NCBI RefSeq assembly: GCF_900141745.1
Contig: NZ_FSRM01000002.1
Location: 3,596,001 to 3,660,000, forward strand
Direction: 5' to 3'
Length of the DNA: 64,000 nt
Source: Paraburkholderia phenazinium
GTDB taxonomy: Bacteria > Pseudomonadota > Gammaproteobacteria > Burkholderiales > Burkholderiaceae
Under the pieces are notes generated by a model. The model was not told the DNA's origin, did no database searches, and saw only the letters and a program-made list of their open reading frames with translations. Positions 8,470-16,287 of the stretch are shown here, in pieces (positions within the stretch are counted from its first letter, which is position 1; each line of letters starts with the position of its first letter). The position numbers were made by a program, and so were the translations under genes.

Positions 8470-8487
8470 TATCGATTGCATACGATA
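8470..8487. promoter_or_regulatory. Inverted repeat upstream of lysR / acetyltransferase
   Basis: TATCG at 8470-8474 and CGATA at 8483-8487 form a perfect five-base-arm inverted repeat with an eight-base spacer, in the AT-rich stretch between the divergent genes. Size and position fit a LysR-type operator, although a strict T-N11-A is not met. Confidence 0.4.
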
Positions 8488-8591
8488 CCAAATCTTCCTT
8501 TATATCTACGATCGGGGCATCATGCATGTCGAACGTATGGGTTGAGCCGCCCATGACGTGTCTCCTACATCGAGGCTCAGGAGTGAGGTAA

Positions 8592-9125
8592 ATGGTGGAA
8601 TCAGAAGTTGAGAGTGCAATTCGGATTCGCGACGCGGCGACAGTCGACATGGCAGCCGTGCAGGCCATCTACGCGTACCACGTGTTGCACGGCAGCGCCT
8701 CGTTCGAAGAGACACCCCCCTCCGTCGACGACATGCTCGGACGCCGCGACGCAGTGTTGAAGGCGGGGCTTCCCTATCTGGTGGCGCAGAGGCAGGGCCG
8801 TGTAGTTGGCTATGCGTACGCGACTCCGTATCGGCCGCGTCCGGCATATCGCCACACCATCGAGGATTCGATCTACGTAGAACATGGGCTCGACCGTCTC
8901 GGGATCGGCCGAGCGCTGCTCGCGGAATTGATCCAACGGTGCGAGCAAGGGCCATGGCGGCAGATGCTTGCCGTTGTCGGCAATAGCGAGAACACGGGAT
9001 CGCTTGTGTTGCATGAACGTCTCGGCTTCCGCACAGTGGGAACGCTGAAATCGGTCGGATTCAAGTTCGGCCAGTGGGTCGACACTGTGCTGATGCAACG
9101 GGAGTTGGACTCTCACCAGGAATAG
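8592..9125 (+). CDS. GNAT acetyltransferase, phosphinothricin N-acetyltransferase type
   Basis: The 177-residue protein matches the Pat/Bar family closely: SFEETPPSVDDM, PYLVAQRQGRVVGYAYATPYRPRPAYRHT and EDSIYVEHGLDRLGIGRALL (acetyl-CoA binding). Near the C-terminus come SENTGSLVLHERLGF and SVGFKFGQWVDTVLMQREL. Such enzymes acetylate phosphinothricin or related amino acids such as methionine sulfoximine, using acetyl-CoA in the cytoplasm. GAGG lies five bases before the start. A divergent LysR regulator probably controls it. Confidence 0.92.
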   Translation: MVESEVESAIRIRDAATVDMAAVQAIYAYHVLHGSASFEETPPSVDDMLGRRDAVLKAGLPYLVAQRQGRVVGYAYATPYRPRPAYRHTIEDSIYVEHGLDRLGIGRALLAELIQRCEQGPWRQMLAVVGNSENTGSLVLHERLGFRTVGTLKSVGFKFGQWVDTVLMQRELDSHQE

Positions 9126-9437
9126 GCGGTCGCCCCCTCTCCGAAGTCTTCTTTTCATGCCACCGGTGCCGCCGACAGCGCGCACCGGCCGGCGCCGCGC
9201 ACCAGACACAAACACAAGCACAAGCACGATGCCGTGGGTCGGTCATTTGACCGATACCGCTGTCGTGGCGCGCCTGCGATCCTGTCGTCAATCCAATCCA
9301 CCCGGGCCAGACAGGGCAACTCCGCTTTCTTGACTGCACCGTCGCGCCAAGGTCCCGGCACGCTGAACTACGTCTTATGCAATGCACGCTCGCCGCCCCA
9401 TTCCTGTTCGCAAGTGCCAATCGTCCGTGAGGTCGCT
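9126..9437. other. Non-coding gap with a palindrome and a short CACAAG-type repeat
   Basis: This 312-base stretch separates the acetyltransferase from the cytochrome b gene. It holds a run of CACAA/CACAAG units at about 9206-9228 and a perfect palindrome TCGGTCA-TT-TGACCGA at 9239-9254. An open frame from an ATG at 9234 enters the cytochrome gene, but its first 68 residues look non-coding. I see no small gene here; it most likely carries the promoter of the redox operon. Confidence 0.5.
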
Positions 9438-10031
9438 TTGAATCACGCCACTATTCACCCCGTGTGGGTTCGCATTTTTCACTGGATTAATGCCGCCGCT
9501 GTTATAGCGATGTGCCTGAGCGGTTGGGCGGTGTACAACGCGTCGCCGATATTCCCGGCGTTCAGGTTTCCGGCGTCCATTACGCTGGGTGGCTGGCTAG
9601 GTGGCGCGCTGCTCTGGCACTTCGCGGTCATGTGGTTGCTGGTCGCAAACTTTCTCGCGTATCTGGGACTGGGCCTCGTAACGGGGCGTCTGCGCAAGAA
9701 ACTCTTCCCGGTCAGCCCACGTGCAATTGGCTCCGACCTCGTTGCAGCCCTGCGAGGCAAGCTTAATCACGGCGATCTGAGCCGTTACAACGCCGTGCAG
9801 AAGTTCGCCTATCTCGTCGTGATCGCGGATATCGCGCTGGTCGTGCTGTCGGGATTGACGATCTGGAAGCCCGTTCAATTTCCGCTCCTGCGCACGGCGA
9901 TGGGTGGCTTCGATAACGCACGCATCGTTCACTTTGCCGCAATGAGCGTACTCGTCGGCTTTTTCGCGGTGCACGTCGCGATGGTCGCTCTCGTCCCGCG
10001 TTCTTTGCTCACCATGATTCGAGGCCGGTAA
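9438..10031 (+). CDS. Cytochrome b561-type membrane subunit
   Basis: The 197-residue protein starts HATIHPVWVRIFHWINA and has four hydrophobic segments with spaced histidines (HPVWVRIFHW, LLWHFAVMW, IVHFAAMSV, FFAVHVAM) that can hold two b-type haems. This is the prokaryotic cytochrome b561 / thiosulfate-reductase cytochrome b fold. It would pass electrons between quinone and the molybdoenzyme encoded three bases downstream. The likely start is a TTG at 9438 with GAGGT just upstream; the longer frame from 9234 lacks family-like sequence before this point. Operon: cytochrome b, molybdopterin oxidoreductase, DUF5666-like protein. Confidence 0.85.
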   Translation: MNHATIHPVWVRIFHWINAAAVIAMCLSGWAVYNASPIFPAFRFPASITLGGWLGGALLWHFAVMWLLVANFLAYLGLGLVTGRLRKKLFPVSPRAIGSDLVAALRGKLNHGDLSRYNAVQKFAYLVVIADIALVVLSGLTIWKPVQFPLLRTAMGGFDNARIVHFAAMSVLVGFFAVHVAMVALVPRSLLTMIRGR

Positions 10032-10033
10032 CC

Positions 10034-10825
10034 ATGAATTCCCGAAAAGGTCACCCGACGCCCGCGCCGGCATACCGGCCCGACGCGCAATCGATCATCA
10101 GAGACGCGCAGAAGGAGCTCTCATCGTCCTCACGGCGTTTGTTTGGCAAACGGATCCTCACGCTGGGCGGCTTGATGCTCCTGTCGGGTTGCGATCTGAC
10201 GAACGACAAATCCGTCGACACGATGCTGCGCCGAATCTCCTCCTTCAACGACGACGCTCAGGCATTGCTGTTCGATCCGCGCAAGCTGGCGCCGACGTAC
10301 CCGGAATCGATGATCACACGGCCATTTCCGTTCAATGCCTACTACGACATTGATCAGGTGCCGGATGTCGATGCACAAACCTACCGTCTCGAACTGAAAG
10401 GACGGGTCAAGGGCAAAGCCGACTGGACGCTCGACGAACTGCGTGCGTTGCCGCAACAAAGCCAGGTCACCAGGCATATCTGCATTGAAGGGTGGAGCGC
10501 AATCGGCAAGTGGGGCGGAGTGCGATTCGCCGACTTCCTGCAGCGAGCGGGAGCCGATACCACCGCGAAGTACGTTGCACTGCACTGCGCCGATAACTAC
10601 TGGACGAGCATCGACATGCCCACTGCACTTCATGCGCAGACGCTGCTCACGCTGACCTATGACGGCAACACCCTGCCTGCGAAGTACGGCTTCCCGATGA
10701 AGCTTCGGATGCCTACCAAACTGGGCTACAAAAACCCGAAGCATATCGTCGCCATTACCGTCACAAACGAATTTCCCGGCGGGTACTGGGAAAACCAGGG
10801 TTACAACTGGTTCGGCGGCTCCTGA
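10034..10825 (+). CDS. Molybdopterin-dependent oxidoreductase, apparent Tat-exported lipoprotein
   Basis: The 263-residue protein has the sulfite-oxidase / YedY-type molybdopterin fold: RHICIEGWSAIGKWGG with Cys150 as the expected molybdenum ligand, then VALHCADNYWTSIDM and PAKYGFPMKLRMPTKLGYKNPKH. Its N-terminus carries a twin-arginine motif SRRLFGK (residues 33-39), a hydrophobic stretch and a lipobox LLSGC with Cys53. It is therefore probably exported folded with its cofactor and then lipidated. The signal starts unusually late, after about 30 polar residues. It starts three bases after the cytochrome b gene, its likely electron partner. The substrate is unknown. Confidence 0.9.
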   Translation: MNSRKGHPTPAPAYRPDAQSIIRDAQKELSSSSRRLFGKRILTLGGLMLLSGCDLTNDKSVDTMLRRISSFNDDAQALLFDPRKLAPTYPESMITRPFPFNAYYDIDQVPDVDAQTYRLELKGRVKGKADWTLDELRALPQQSQVTRHICIEGWSAIGKWGGVRFADFLQRAGADTTAKYVALHCADNYWTSIDMPTALHAQTLLTLTYDGNTLPAKYGFPMKLRMPTKLGYKNPKHIVAITVTNEFPGGYWENQGYNWFGGS

Positions 10826-10872
10826 ACCGCGAACCGATGACTTTTAACTGCAATCAACCACACGGAGCACCT

Positions 10873-11487
10873 ATGTCCATTCGTCTCAAACTCGCTGTTT
10901 CAGCTGTCGCATTGACGCTCGCTGGCGCTGCATTCGCTCAATCCTCCGCCAACAAGCCCGAACGGATCCGGGGCGAGATCGTATCGCTTTCGGGTAACAC
11001 CTTGCAAATCCACCGGCGCAGCGGCGATACAGTCAACATTGACCTGAAGGACTCGACGGCGCTGAACGCCGTGAAGGCAATCCAGCTTTCGGATATCAAG
11101 GCCGGCTCGTACGTCGGCGCGGCGGCGATGCCGGGCCCGGACGGAAAGCTGGTCGCCAAGGAAGTGCTGGTCTTCCCGGAGGCCGCGCGCGGCACCGGAG
11201 AGGGTCACTACGCGTGGGATCTCGGCGCAAACAGTTCGATGACGAACGCCAACGTCGACACTGTCGTGGAAGGTACGAGCGGACGCGACCTGAAGCTTTC
11301 GTATAAAGGCGGCAGCAACACCATCAACGTGCCGGCCAACGCTCCAGTCGTGACGGCCATTCCCGCGACCCGCGACGACCTGACTGCGAACAAAAAGGTA
11401 TTCATCGTGGCAATCCCGGCGAAGAACGGCTCGTATGACGCGAATGTGGTCGTCGTCGAGAAAGATGGTGTAGTACCTCCCATGTAA
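10873..11487 (+). CDS. Periplasmic DUF5666-like protein
   Basis: The 204-residue protein begins with a clear signal peptide (MSIRLKLAVSAVALTLAGAAFAQ, cleavage after AFA) and continues with two beta-rich units of the kind seen in DUF5666 proteins (RIRGEIVSLSGNTLQIHRRSG and the later GRDLKLSYKGGSNTINVP). The start at 10873 has GGAG five bases upstream; the upstream ATG at 10837 is less likely. It follows the molybdenum oxidoreductase by 47 bases and probably belongs to the same operon, perhaps as a small periplasmic partner. No catalytic residues can be named. Confidence 0.8.
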   Translation: MSIRLKLAVSAVALTLAGAAFAQSSANKPERIRGEIVSLSGNTLQIHRRSGDTVNIDLKDSTALNAVKAIQLSDIKAGSYVGAAAMPGPDGKLVAKEVLVFPEAARGTGEGHYAWDLGANSSMTNANVDTVVEGTSGRDLKLSYKGGSNTINVPANAPVVTAIPATRDDLTANKKVFIVAIPAKNGSYDANVVVVEKDGVVPPM

Positions 11488-11500
11488 TTCCGGACCGGGA

Positions 11501-11566
11501 CGCGATCACCTTTCTGTTGTAGTCCCAGGTTATTAAAGCGTCCTGGACCACAGAAAGGGGATCGCG
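11501..11566 (+). terminator. Long imperfect hairpin after the redox operon
   Basis: Fourteen bases after the stop at 11487, a left arm (11501-11529) and a right arm (11542-11566) pair over about 20 bases. The paired blocks are CGCGATC, TTTCTG and CCAGG, with small internal loops. There is no clear U-tract, so it may be a factor-dependent terminator, an mRNA-stabilising hairpin or a remnant of a repeat element. Confidence 0.45.
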
Positions 11567-11611
11567 TTGTCTCCCGCTTCGGCTCATCAAGGATGACCCA
11601 AGCGCCATATC

Positions 11612-11640
11612 TGATGCATATGGATAGTGCATCACATATG
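11612..11640. promoter_or_regulatory. Inverted repeats upstream of the porin gene
   Basis: TGATGCA at 11612-11618 and TGCATCA at 11628-11634 form a seven-base-arm inverted repeat with a nine-base spacer, and two CATATG palindromes sit at 11617-11622 and 11635-11640. They lie about 120-150 bases before the porin start in AT-rich DNA, which fits an operator. Confidence 0.4.
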
Positions 11641-11761
11641 TATTTTACATTTACATCGGCCGCCTCTACGATTTGCTCCATTGCGTTGTTTGCCCCCTGC
11701 CTGCCGCAACATCACCCGGCTTGCGACGCAAATGAAAACAGCAAATCTCAGGAGACGGTCA

Positions 11762-12814
11762 GTGAAAAAGAAATGTCTTGTCGCCGCGCTCGCGGCGACC
11801 GGATGCGCCTGCGCGCACGCCCAATCGTCCGTGACCCTCTACGGCGTAGTCGACACCAACATCGAATATCTGACTCATGCAAGCGCGACGGGTGGGTCGC
11901 TGGTTCGAGAAAATTCAGGTGGACTTAGCAACTCGCGGTTTGGTTTTCGCGGCACGGAAGATCTGGGTGGCGGCACCAGCGCGTGGTTCGTATTGGAAGC
12001 CGGCTTTAACAGCAACGACGGCACGCCTGCCACCGCCGGTACGCTGTTCAATCGCACTGCAGCGGTGGGGTTGTCGAACGCCTTGGGATCGCTCTCGGCC
12101 GGCCTGCAATACACGGCCATGTACGACACACTCGAAAAGTACGATCCGATGGGTTACGCGCCTCAGTACACGTGGTTTCCCACCACCGGATCGTCGGACG
12201 ACTTCTCCTACAAGGCGCGCCTCAACAATTCCGTGAAGTACGTAGGGCAGTTTGGCGGACTAAAGGCGATTGCCGATTACAGCTTCGGCGGCGACGCAGA
12301 CTCGTTCCAGAGCAGCGCGGCCTATGGCGGTTCGCTGGAATACAGCACCGGCACGTTCGCGGCAGCGGTGGCTTACGATTATCGCAACGGCGCGATCACT
12401 TCGACCGGCACATGGACCAAGACGCGCAACCTAAGTTTCTCTGTCCTGGAGCATATCGGCAACGGTGAAATCATGGGTGGCTATGAGCACTACCTGAACG
12501 ATCCGACCAAGGGCTCGACGGTTTCGGCCGCAATGTGGTTTGGCGGGGTGCGTTACCGGTTCGTACCAAGCTTCCAGCTAACGGCCGGCACCTACTATCA
12601 GTCCAACAAGACGGCGAACGTATCGAACTCGTGGATGGGCGTGCTAAGCGGCGACTATTCGCTATCCAAGCGCACCGATCTCTATGCGACCGTGGCGTAT
12701 GCCGCAGCGACACGCTATGCGAATGGGACTTACACGCCCATTGGCGTAACGGACGCCACTGCCTTTGCGTCCAATCAGACAGGTGTCACGCTGGGTATCC
12801 GGCACCGCTTCTGA
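11762..12814 (+). CDS. Gram-negative porin, Burkholderia OmpC-like type
   Basis: The 350-residue outer-membrane protein has a signal peptide ending AHAQ, then SSVTLYGVVDTNIEYLTHAS, the standard first strand of beta-proteobacterial trimeric porins. GRSRFGFRG-like sequence (here LSNSRFGFRGTEDLGGG) follows, and a terminal aromatic residue (GIRHRF) is the beta-barrel assembly signal. It allows passive diffusion of small solutes. The GTG at 11762 is chosen because AGGAG lies seven bases upstream; an in-frame ATG at 11732 would place that site inside the gene. It is monocistronic. Hydrophobic residues in the signal are interrupted by two Cys, which is unusual but tolerated. Confidence 0.92.
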   Translation: MKKKCLVAALAATGCACAHAQSSVTLYGVVDTNIEYLTHASATGGSLVRENSGGLSNSRFGFRGTEDLGGGTSAWFVLEAGFNSNDGTPATAGTLFNRTAAVGLSNALGSLSAGLQYTAMYDTLEKYDPMGYAPQYTWFPTTGSSDDFSYKARLNNSVKYVGQFGGLKAIADYSFGGDADSFQSSAAYGGSLEYSTGTFAAAVAYDYRNGAITSTGTWTKTRNLSFSVLEHIGNGEIMGGYEHYLNDPTKGSTVSAAMWFGGVRYRFVPSFQLTAGTYYQSNKTANVSNSWMGVLSGDYSLSKRTDLYATVAYAAATRYANGTYTPIGVTDATAFASNQTGVTLGIRHRF

Positions 12815-12872
12815 ACGTTGTGCGCGGTGGGCCGGGCAGTCGCCATCATTCAGGATACCTGACTTGCTCGAC

Positions 12873-15800
12873 TCAACGGTCCACCTCGAAAGAATCGCCC
12901 GCCCAGCGCCAGGCGCTGCGGCCGGCCTCTTTCGCCGCGTAGAGCGCCATGTCCGCGGATTTATACAGCCCCTGGGCATCCCGTGAGTCCTGTGGACAAC
13001 GCGCAACCCCGATGCTCGCCCTGACCTCCAGCGAAAGCTTGCGGTACGGAATCGGCTCAGCGAAGGTGGCGATGATCCGCTCGCACACCTCGGCCACCGC
13101 ATCGCGCTCGCCTGGATCTCTGAGCAGCACGGCGAACTCGTCGCCGCCAAGGCGCGCGACAAGATCGATCTCGCGCGTGATCAGCCGCAGGCGTGAGCCA
13201 ACGGCCTTCAACACCACGTCGCCAGCATCGTGGCCGTGGATATCGTTGATCGGCTTGAAGCGATCGAGGTCGACCAGCACAAGCGCGAATTCCGCGCCGC
13301 GACGCGCCTGCTCGATCAGGAGTTGCAGATCGTCGTTGAAGTGCCGCCGGTTCGCGAGGCCCGTCAGACTGTCGAAGTAAGCCAACTGCTCGAGCCGCTG
13401 TTCGCTGGCCTGCAATTCCGCCGTGCGGCGCACCAGCTCATCGGAACGTTGCTGGAGTTCCTGGGTCCGCTCCGCGATCACCGCCTCCAGCGTCAATGCG
13501 CGTCGCCGCAGCAGGCGCATGCGCACGTGCATCAGCAGGCCGAACAGCGCCAGCAGCAGGAGTGCCATGATCACGCGAAACGTGGTCCTCTCGTACCACG
13601 TCGGCACAACGCGGACGGGCAAGCTCACCGACTCGGTCCATTGACCTCCGGCACGGTTCGACGCCCGCACCTGCAGCGTGTATTTTCCGGGCGGCACATT
13701 CGTATAATGCGCGACGCGCTGCTCGGCGGATGACTCGGTCCACGTATCCTCCAGGCCAGCCAGGCGATAGGAGTAGCGCGTGCGTTCGGGGGCCGAGTAA
13801 TCGAGCAACGCGAAAGCCACTTGCACCGTGCGTTGCGAAGGGCCGAGCCTGAGCCCGGACGGCGGTAACGGCCGGCCATCGGCATCGGTCAGCACGATGG
13901 AAGCCTTGAAACGTGCCGGCTGGAATTCGCTCGGATGCACGATGGTCAAACCGTTGCCGCCGAACAGCAGATCGCCTTGCGGTGTCGTCCCGGCCGCTGA
14001 GGTCCAGTACGGCAGCAGCCCCACCCCGTCGGCCTGCTGCAGCAGCGTCGTGGTCAGCGTGTTACCGTCGATGCGCAGAATGCCGCTGTCGGTGCTGACC
14101 CAGGCGTTGCCCTGCTCGTCGAGCAGCAGGGCATTCGCGGCGTTTTTCTGCAGACCCTGATCGTGACCGATGCTGTCGATTCGCGTAGGCGCTCCGCCCA
14201 CCCCGGGCTCGACCACACGCACGCCTCCGCCATAGAAAGCAATCCACAGCCGCCCGCGCTTGTCCTGCACAACCGAAGTCACGTGGGTGCTAGGCAGGCC
14301 GACACGCCCGGGCCCCTCCGGCCAGGGCCGCTCGAGCCGGCCGGTTGTCGGCCAGTACCGCGTAAGTCCTGTCTGCGTGCCGACCCACAGCGTCCCGTCT
14401 GCGCCGGCGCTGAGGTTCGTGATGTCTTCGCCCTGCAGGCCGGGGACACTGTACGCCGTGGCGCCTTGCGCGGACAGGTCGACATAGCTCAATCCGTCCG
14501 TGCCGCCGATCCAGAGCTTGCCATCGACGAGCGACACCGCCCTCACCAATGCAGTAGGCGAAATGCCAGGGAACTCCATCCGCTCGACACTGAGACCGTC
14601 ATCACGCGTTCGGTACAAACCCTTAGCAGTCCCGATGTAGACGCTACCGTCCGGTGCGCGTGCCATCGAAAGCACTGCGCCCCTGGGAAGCGCGGTCCGC
14701 GACAGACCGTCCTCCGCCGTGAGACGCCGGCCGTGCTCGCGGTCAGGCGGGACGATGTCGACGCCGCCGATATCGGCGCCGAGCCAGACGCTGCCGTCGG
14801 GCTGGACAAGCACCGCCGTGACCTCTGCCCGCTTGCCGCCGAGCAGGTGGCCGTCGCTGCCATACCACGTGGATATCGCCCGCTGGGAGGGATCGATCGA
14901 ATCGAACACATTCGGTCCGCCGGCCCACACAAACCCACTGCGATCGCGCAGTAGCGCCGCCACGTCGTCCTCGCCCAGGCTCCCAGGAATCCCGGCATCG
15001 TGGCGCAGACGCCGGGTCGCCCAGCTGCGGGTGTCGACCTGCACGATGCCCTGGGCCCACGTGCCGAGCCACACGTGACCGTTACCGACATCGACGATCG
15101 CGCCGACCCAGTCGGTCTCGACACCCTGCCCGTCGCTGCGTTCGCTGTCGCGCAATTGCTGCGCCGTCGTGGCACCTGGTTCGATCACGAAGGCACCGGT
15201 CGCTCGCGTCCCGACCCAGACCCGCCCTTCCCGGTCCTCTGCCAGTTGCCAGACCTCGATAGCGGCGCCCGTGAGGCTCGTCGCCGGCACCGCCACAAAA
15301 GCCTGTGCGCCGGCACGCAATACGTAGATCCCGTCGAGCGTGCCGGCCCACAGGTTGCCGCCGCGATCGACGAGGAGCGCGCTGATCCGGTGCGCGGGCA
15401 GGCCAGCGGGGATGGCCCCACCGCCTGCGCGCCGCACCTTGCCGGTGTTGAGATCCAGCCGGTCGAGGCCGGCCTCCGTGCCCACCCAGAGGCCGTCCGG
15501 GCCGTCAGGGGCAAGGGAGAATACGCGTACGCTGCTCAGGCCCTGAGGGCCCGCGCCCAGCGTAGAGAAGGTGCCAGCTGCCTTGTCGAGTCTTGCGAGA
15601 CCGCCACTGTCTGTGGCCGCCCAGAGGCGGCCCTCGCGGTCCTCATACAGCGCATTGATGTAGGAAGAAGGCAAGGTGCCAGGCTTGCTCGGGTCGGCAA
15701 TGTAAGTGCGGAAGCGATAGCCGTCCCAGCTGGCGAGACCCGTTTGCGAGGCGATCCAGATCAGGCCGTCCCGGTCCTGCAGCATTGCCGTGGGCGTAAT

Positions 15801-15950
15801 GTCGCTCGGCATTTCGACATGGCGAAAAACCGGCGTCGATCCATCGTACCAGGCATCGGCTGCTCTGGCGGGCGGTACAGCCGCGACCATCTCCACGCAG
15901 ACGAGAAGGCAACTCAGGATACGCAACGAATGGCGCCTCCACTTATGCAT
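12873..15950 (-). CDS. Periplasmic propeller-sensor diguanylate cyclase (Reg_prop, Y_Y_Y, GGDEF)
   Basis: The 1025-residue protein has a signal sequence (to about residue 30), a long region of repeated propeller blades with motifs such as DRDGLIWIASQTGLASWDG and DREGRLWAATDSGGLARLD, and a Y_Y_Y-type domain (SYRLAGLEDTWTES near 690-770). A membrane helix (FRVIMALLLLALFGLLMHV), a short coiled coil and a GGDEF domain (about 860-1020) complete it. The catalytic motif RLGGDEF is intact and is preceded by REID, a product-inhibition site. It should bind a periplasmic ligand and synthesise cyclic di-GMP in the cytoplasm. The ATG at 15950 is chosen over a TTG at 15986. The ligand is unknown. Confidence 0.92.
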   Translation of the reverse strand: MHKWRRHSLRILSCLLVCVEMVAAVPPARAADAWYDGSTPVFRHVEMPSDITPTAMLQDRDGLIWIASQTGLASWDGYRFRTYIADPSKPGTLPSSYINALYEDREGRLWAATDSGGLARLDKAAGTFSTLGAGPQGLSSVRVFSLAPDGPDGLWVGTEAGLDRLDLNTGKVRRAGGGAIPAGLPAHRISALLVDRGGNLWAGTLDGIYVLRAGAQAFVAVPATSLTGAAIEVWQLAEDREGRVWVGTRATGAFVIEPGATTAQQLRDSERSDGQGVETDWVGAIVDVGNGHVWLGTWAQGIVQVDTRSWATRRLRHDAGIPGSLGEDDVAALLRDRSGFVWAGGPNVFDSIDPSQRAISTWYGSDGHLLGGKRAEVTAVLVQPDGSVWLGADIGGVDIVPPDREHGRRLTAEDGLSRTALPRGAVLSMARAPDGSVYIGTAKGLYRTRDDGLSVERMEFPGISPTALVRAVSLVDGKLWIGGTDGLSYVDLSAQGATAYSVPGLQGEDITNLSAGADGTLWVGTQTGLTRYWPTTGRLERPWPEGPGRVGLPSTHVTSVVQDKRGRLWIAFYGGGVRVVEPGVGGAPTRIDSIGHDQGLQKNAANALLLDEQGNAWVSTDSGILRIDGNTLTTTLLQQADGVGLLPYWTSAAGTTPQGDLLFGGNGLTIVHPSEFQPARFKASIVLTDADGRPLPPSGLRLGPSQRTVQVAFALLDYSAPERTRYSYRLAGLEDTWTESSAEQRVAHYTNVPPGKYTLQVRASNRAGGQWTESVSLPVRVVPTWYERTTFRVIMALLLLALFGLLMHVRMRLLRRRALTLEAVIAERTQELQQRSDELVRRTAELQASEQRLEQLAYFDSLTGLANRRHFNDDLQLLIEQARRGAEFALVLVDLDRFKPINDIHGHDAGDVVLKAVGSRLRLITREIDLVARLGGDEFAVLLRDPGERDAVAEVCERIIATFAEPIPYRKLSLEVRASIGVARCPQDSRDAQGLYKSADMALYAAKEAGRSAWRWAGDSFEVDR

Positions 15951-16287
15951 GGAATTCTGGTCCTCGATAGGTCGTTCGCCGCGCAATGCCGGCGCGCCGC
16001 ATTCGTGCCACGCGATATCTAACTAAATATCGGCAAACGATGCAGCTACTTTAGGTTTCCTCATAAACATGACGCATGGGTTTTGCTGCTCATTCAGAAC
16101 GACTGATCAATACTCTTCTATTACGATCCGAAGGCGGGCAGAACACCTCATGGCTACTCTCATACACCACGACGCATGTAAACGGCAGCATCGCACTGCA
16201 ACTTGAGGACTTTTTGCGTAAGGATTGCCTGAAAACAGGGTAGGCAAATCAGGCAGTGGACGGCGCATGCGCGCCGTTAGCGATGGC
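15951..16287. other. Intergenic stretch between two cyclic-di-GMP genes
   Basis: This 337-base gap carries the upstream region of the propeller-GGDEF gene and the 3' flank of the GGDEF-EAL gene. ACGGCGC (16260-16266) and GCGCCGT (16271-16277) form a seven-base stem just after the GGDEF-EAL stop. TGCCTG (16226-16231) and CAGGCA (16250-16255) pair nearby. Neither has a U-tract. I see no credible small gene. Confidence 0.4.

Noticed and set aside
9206..9228. CACAAG-type short repeat as a CRISPR or microsatellite
   Set aside because: Only about four imperfect six-base units occur, with no spacers; too short to be meaningful.
15000..16022. 340-residue plus-strand frame
   Set aside because: It is antisense to the propeller-GGDEF gene and lacks domain signatures.
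16069..16209. 46-codon frame in the gap between cyclic-di-GMP genes
   Set aside because: It has no ribosome binding site and unusual composition (many Cys and His); not credible.
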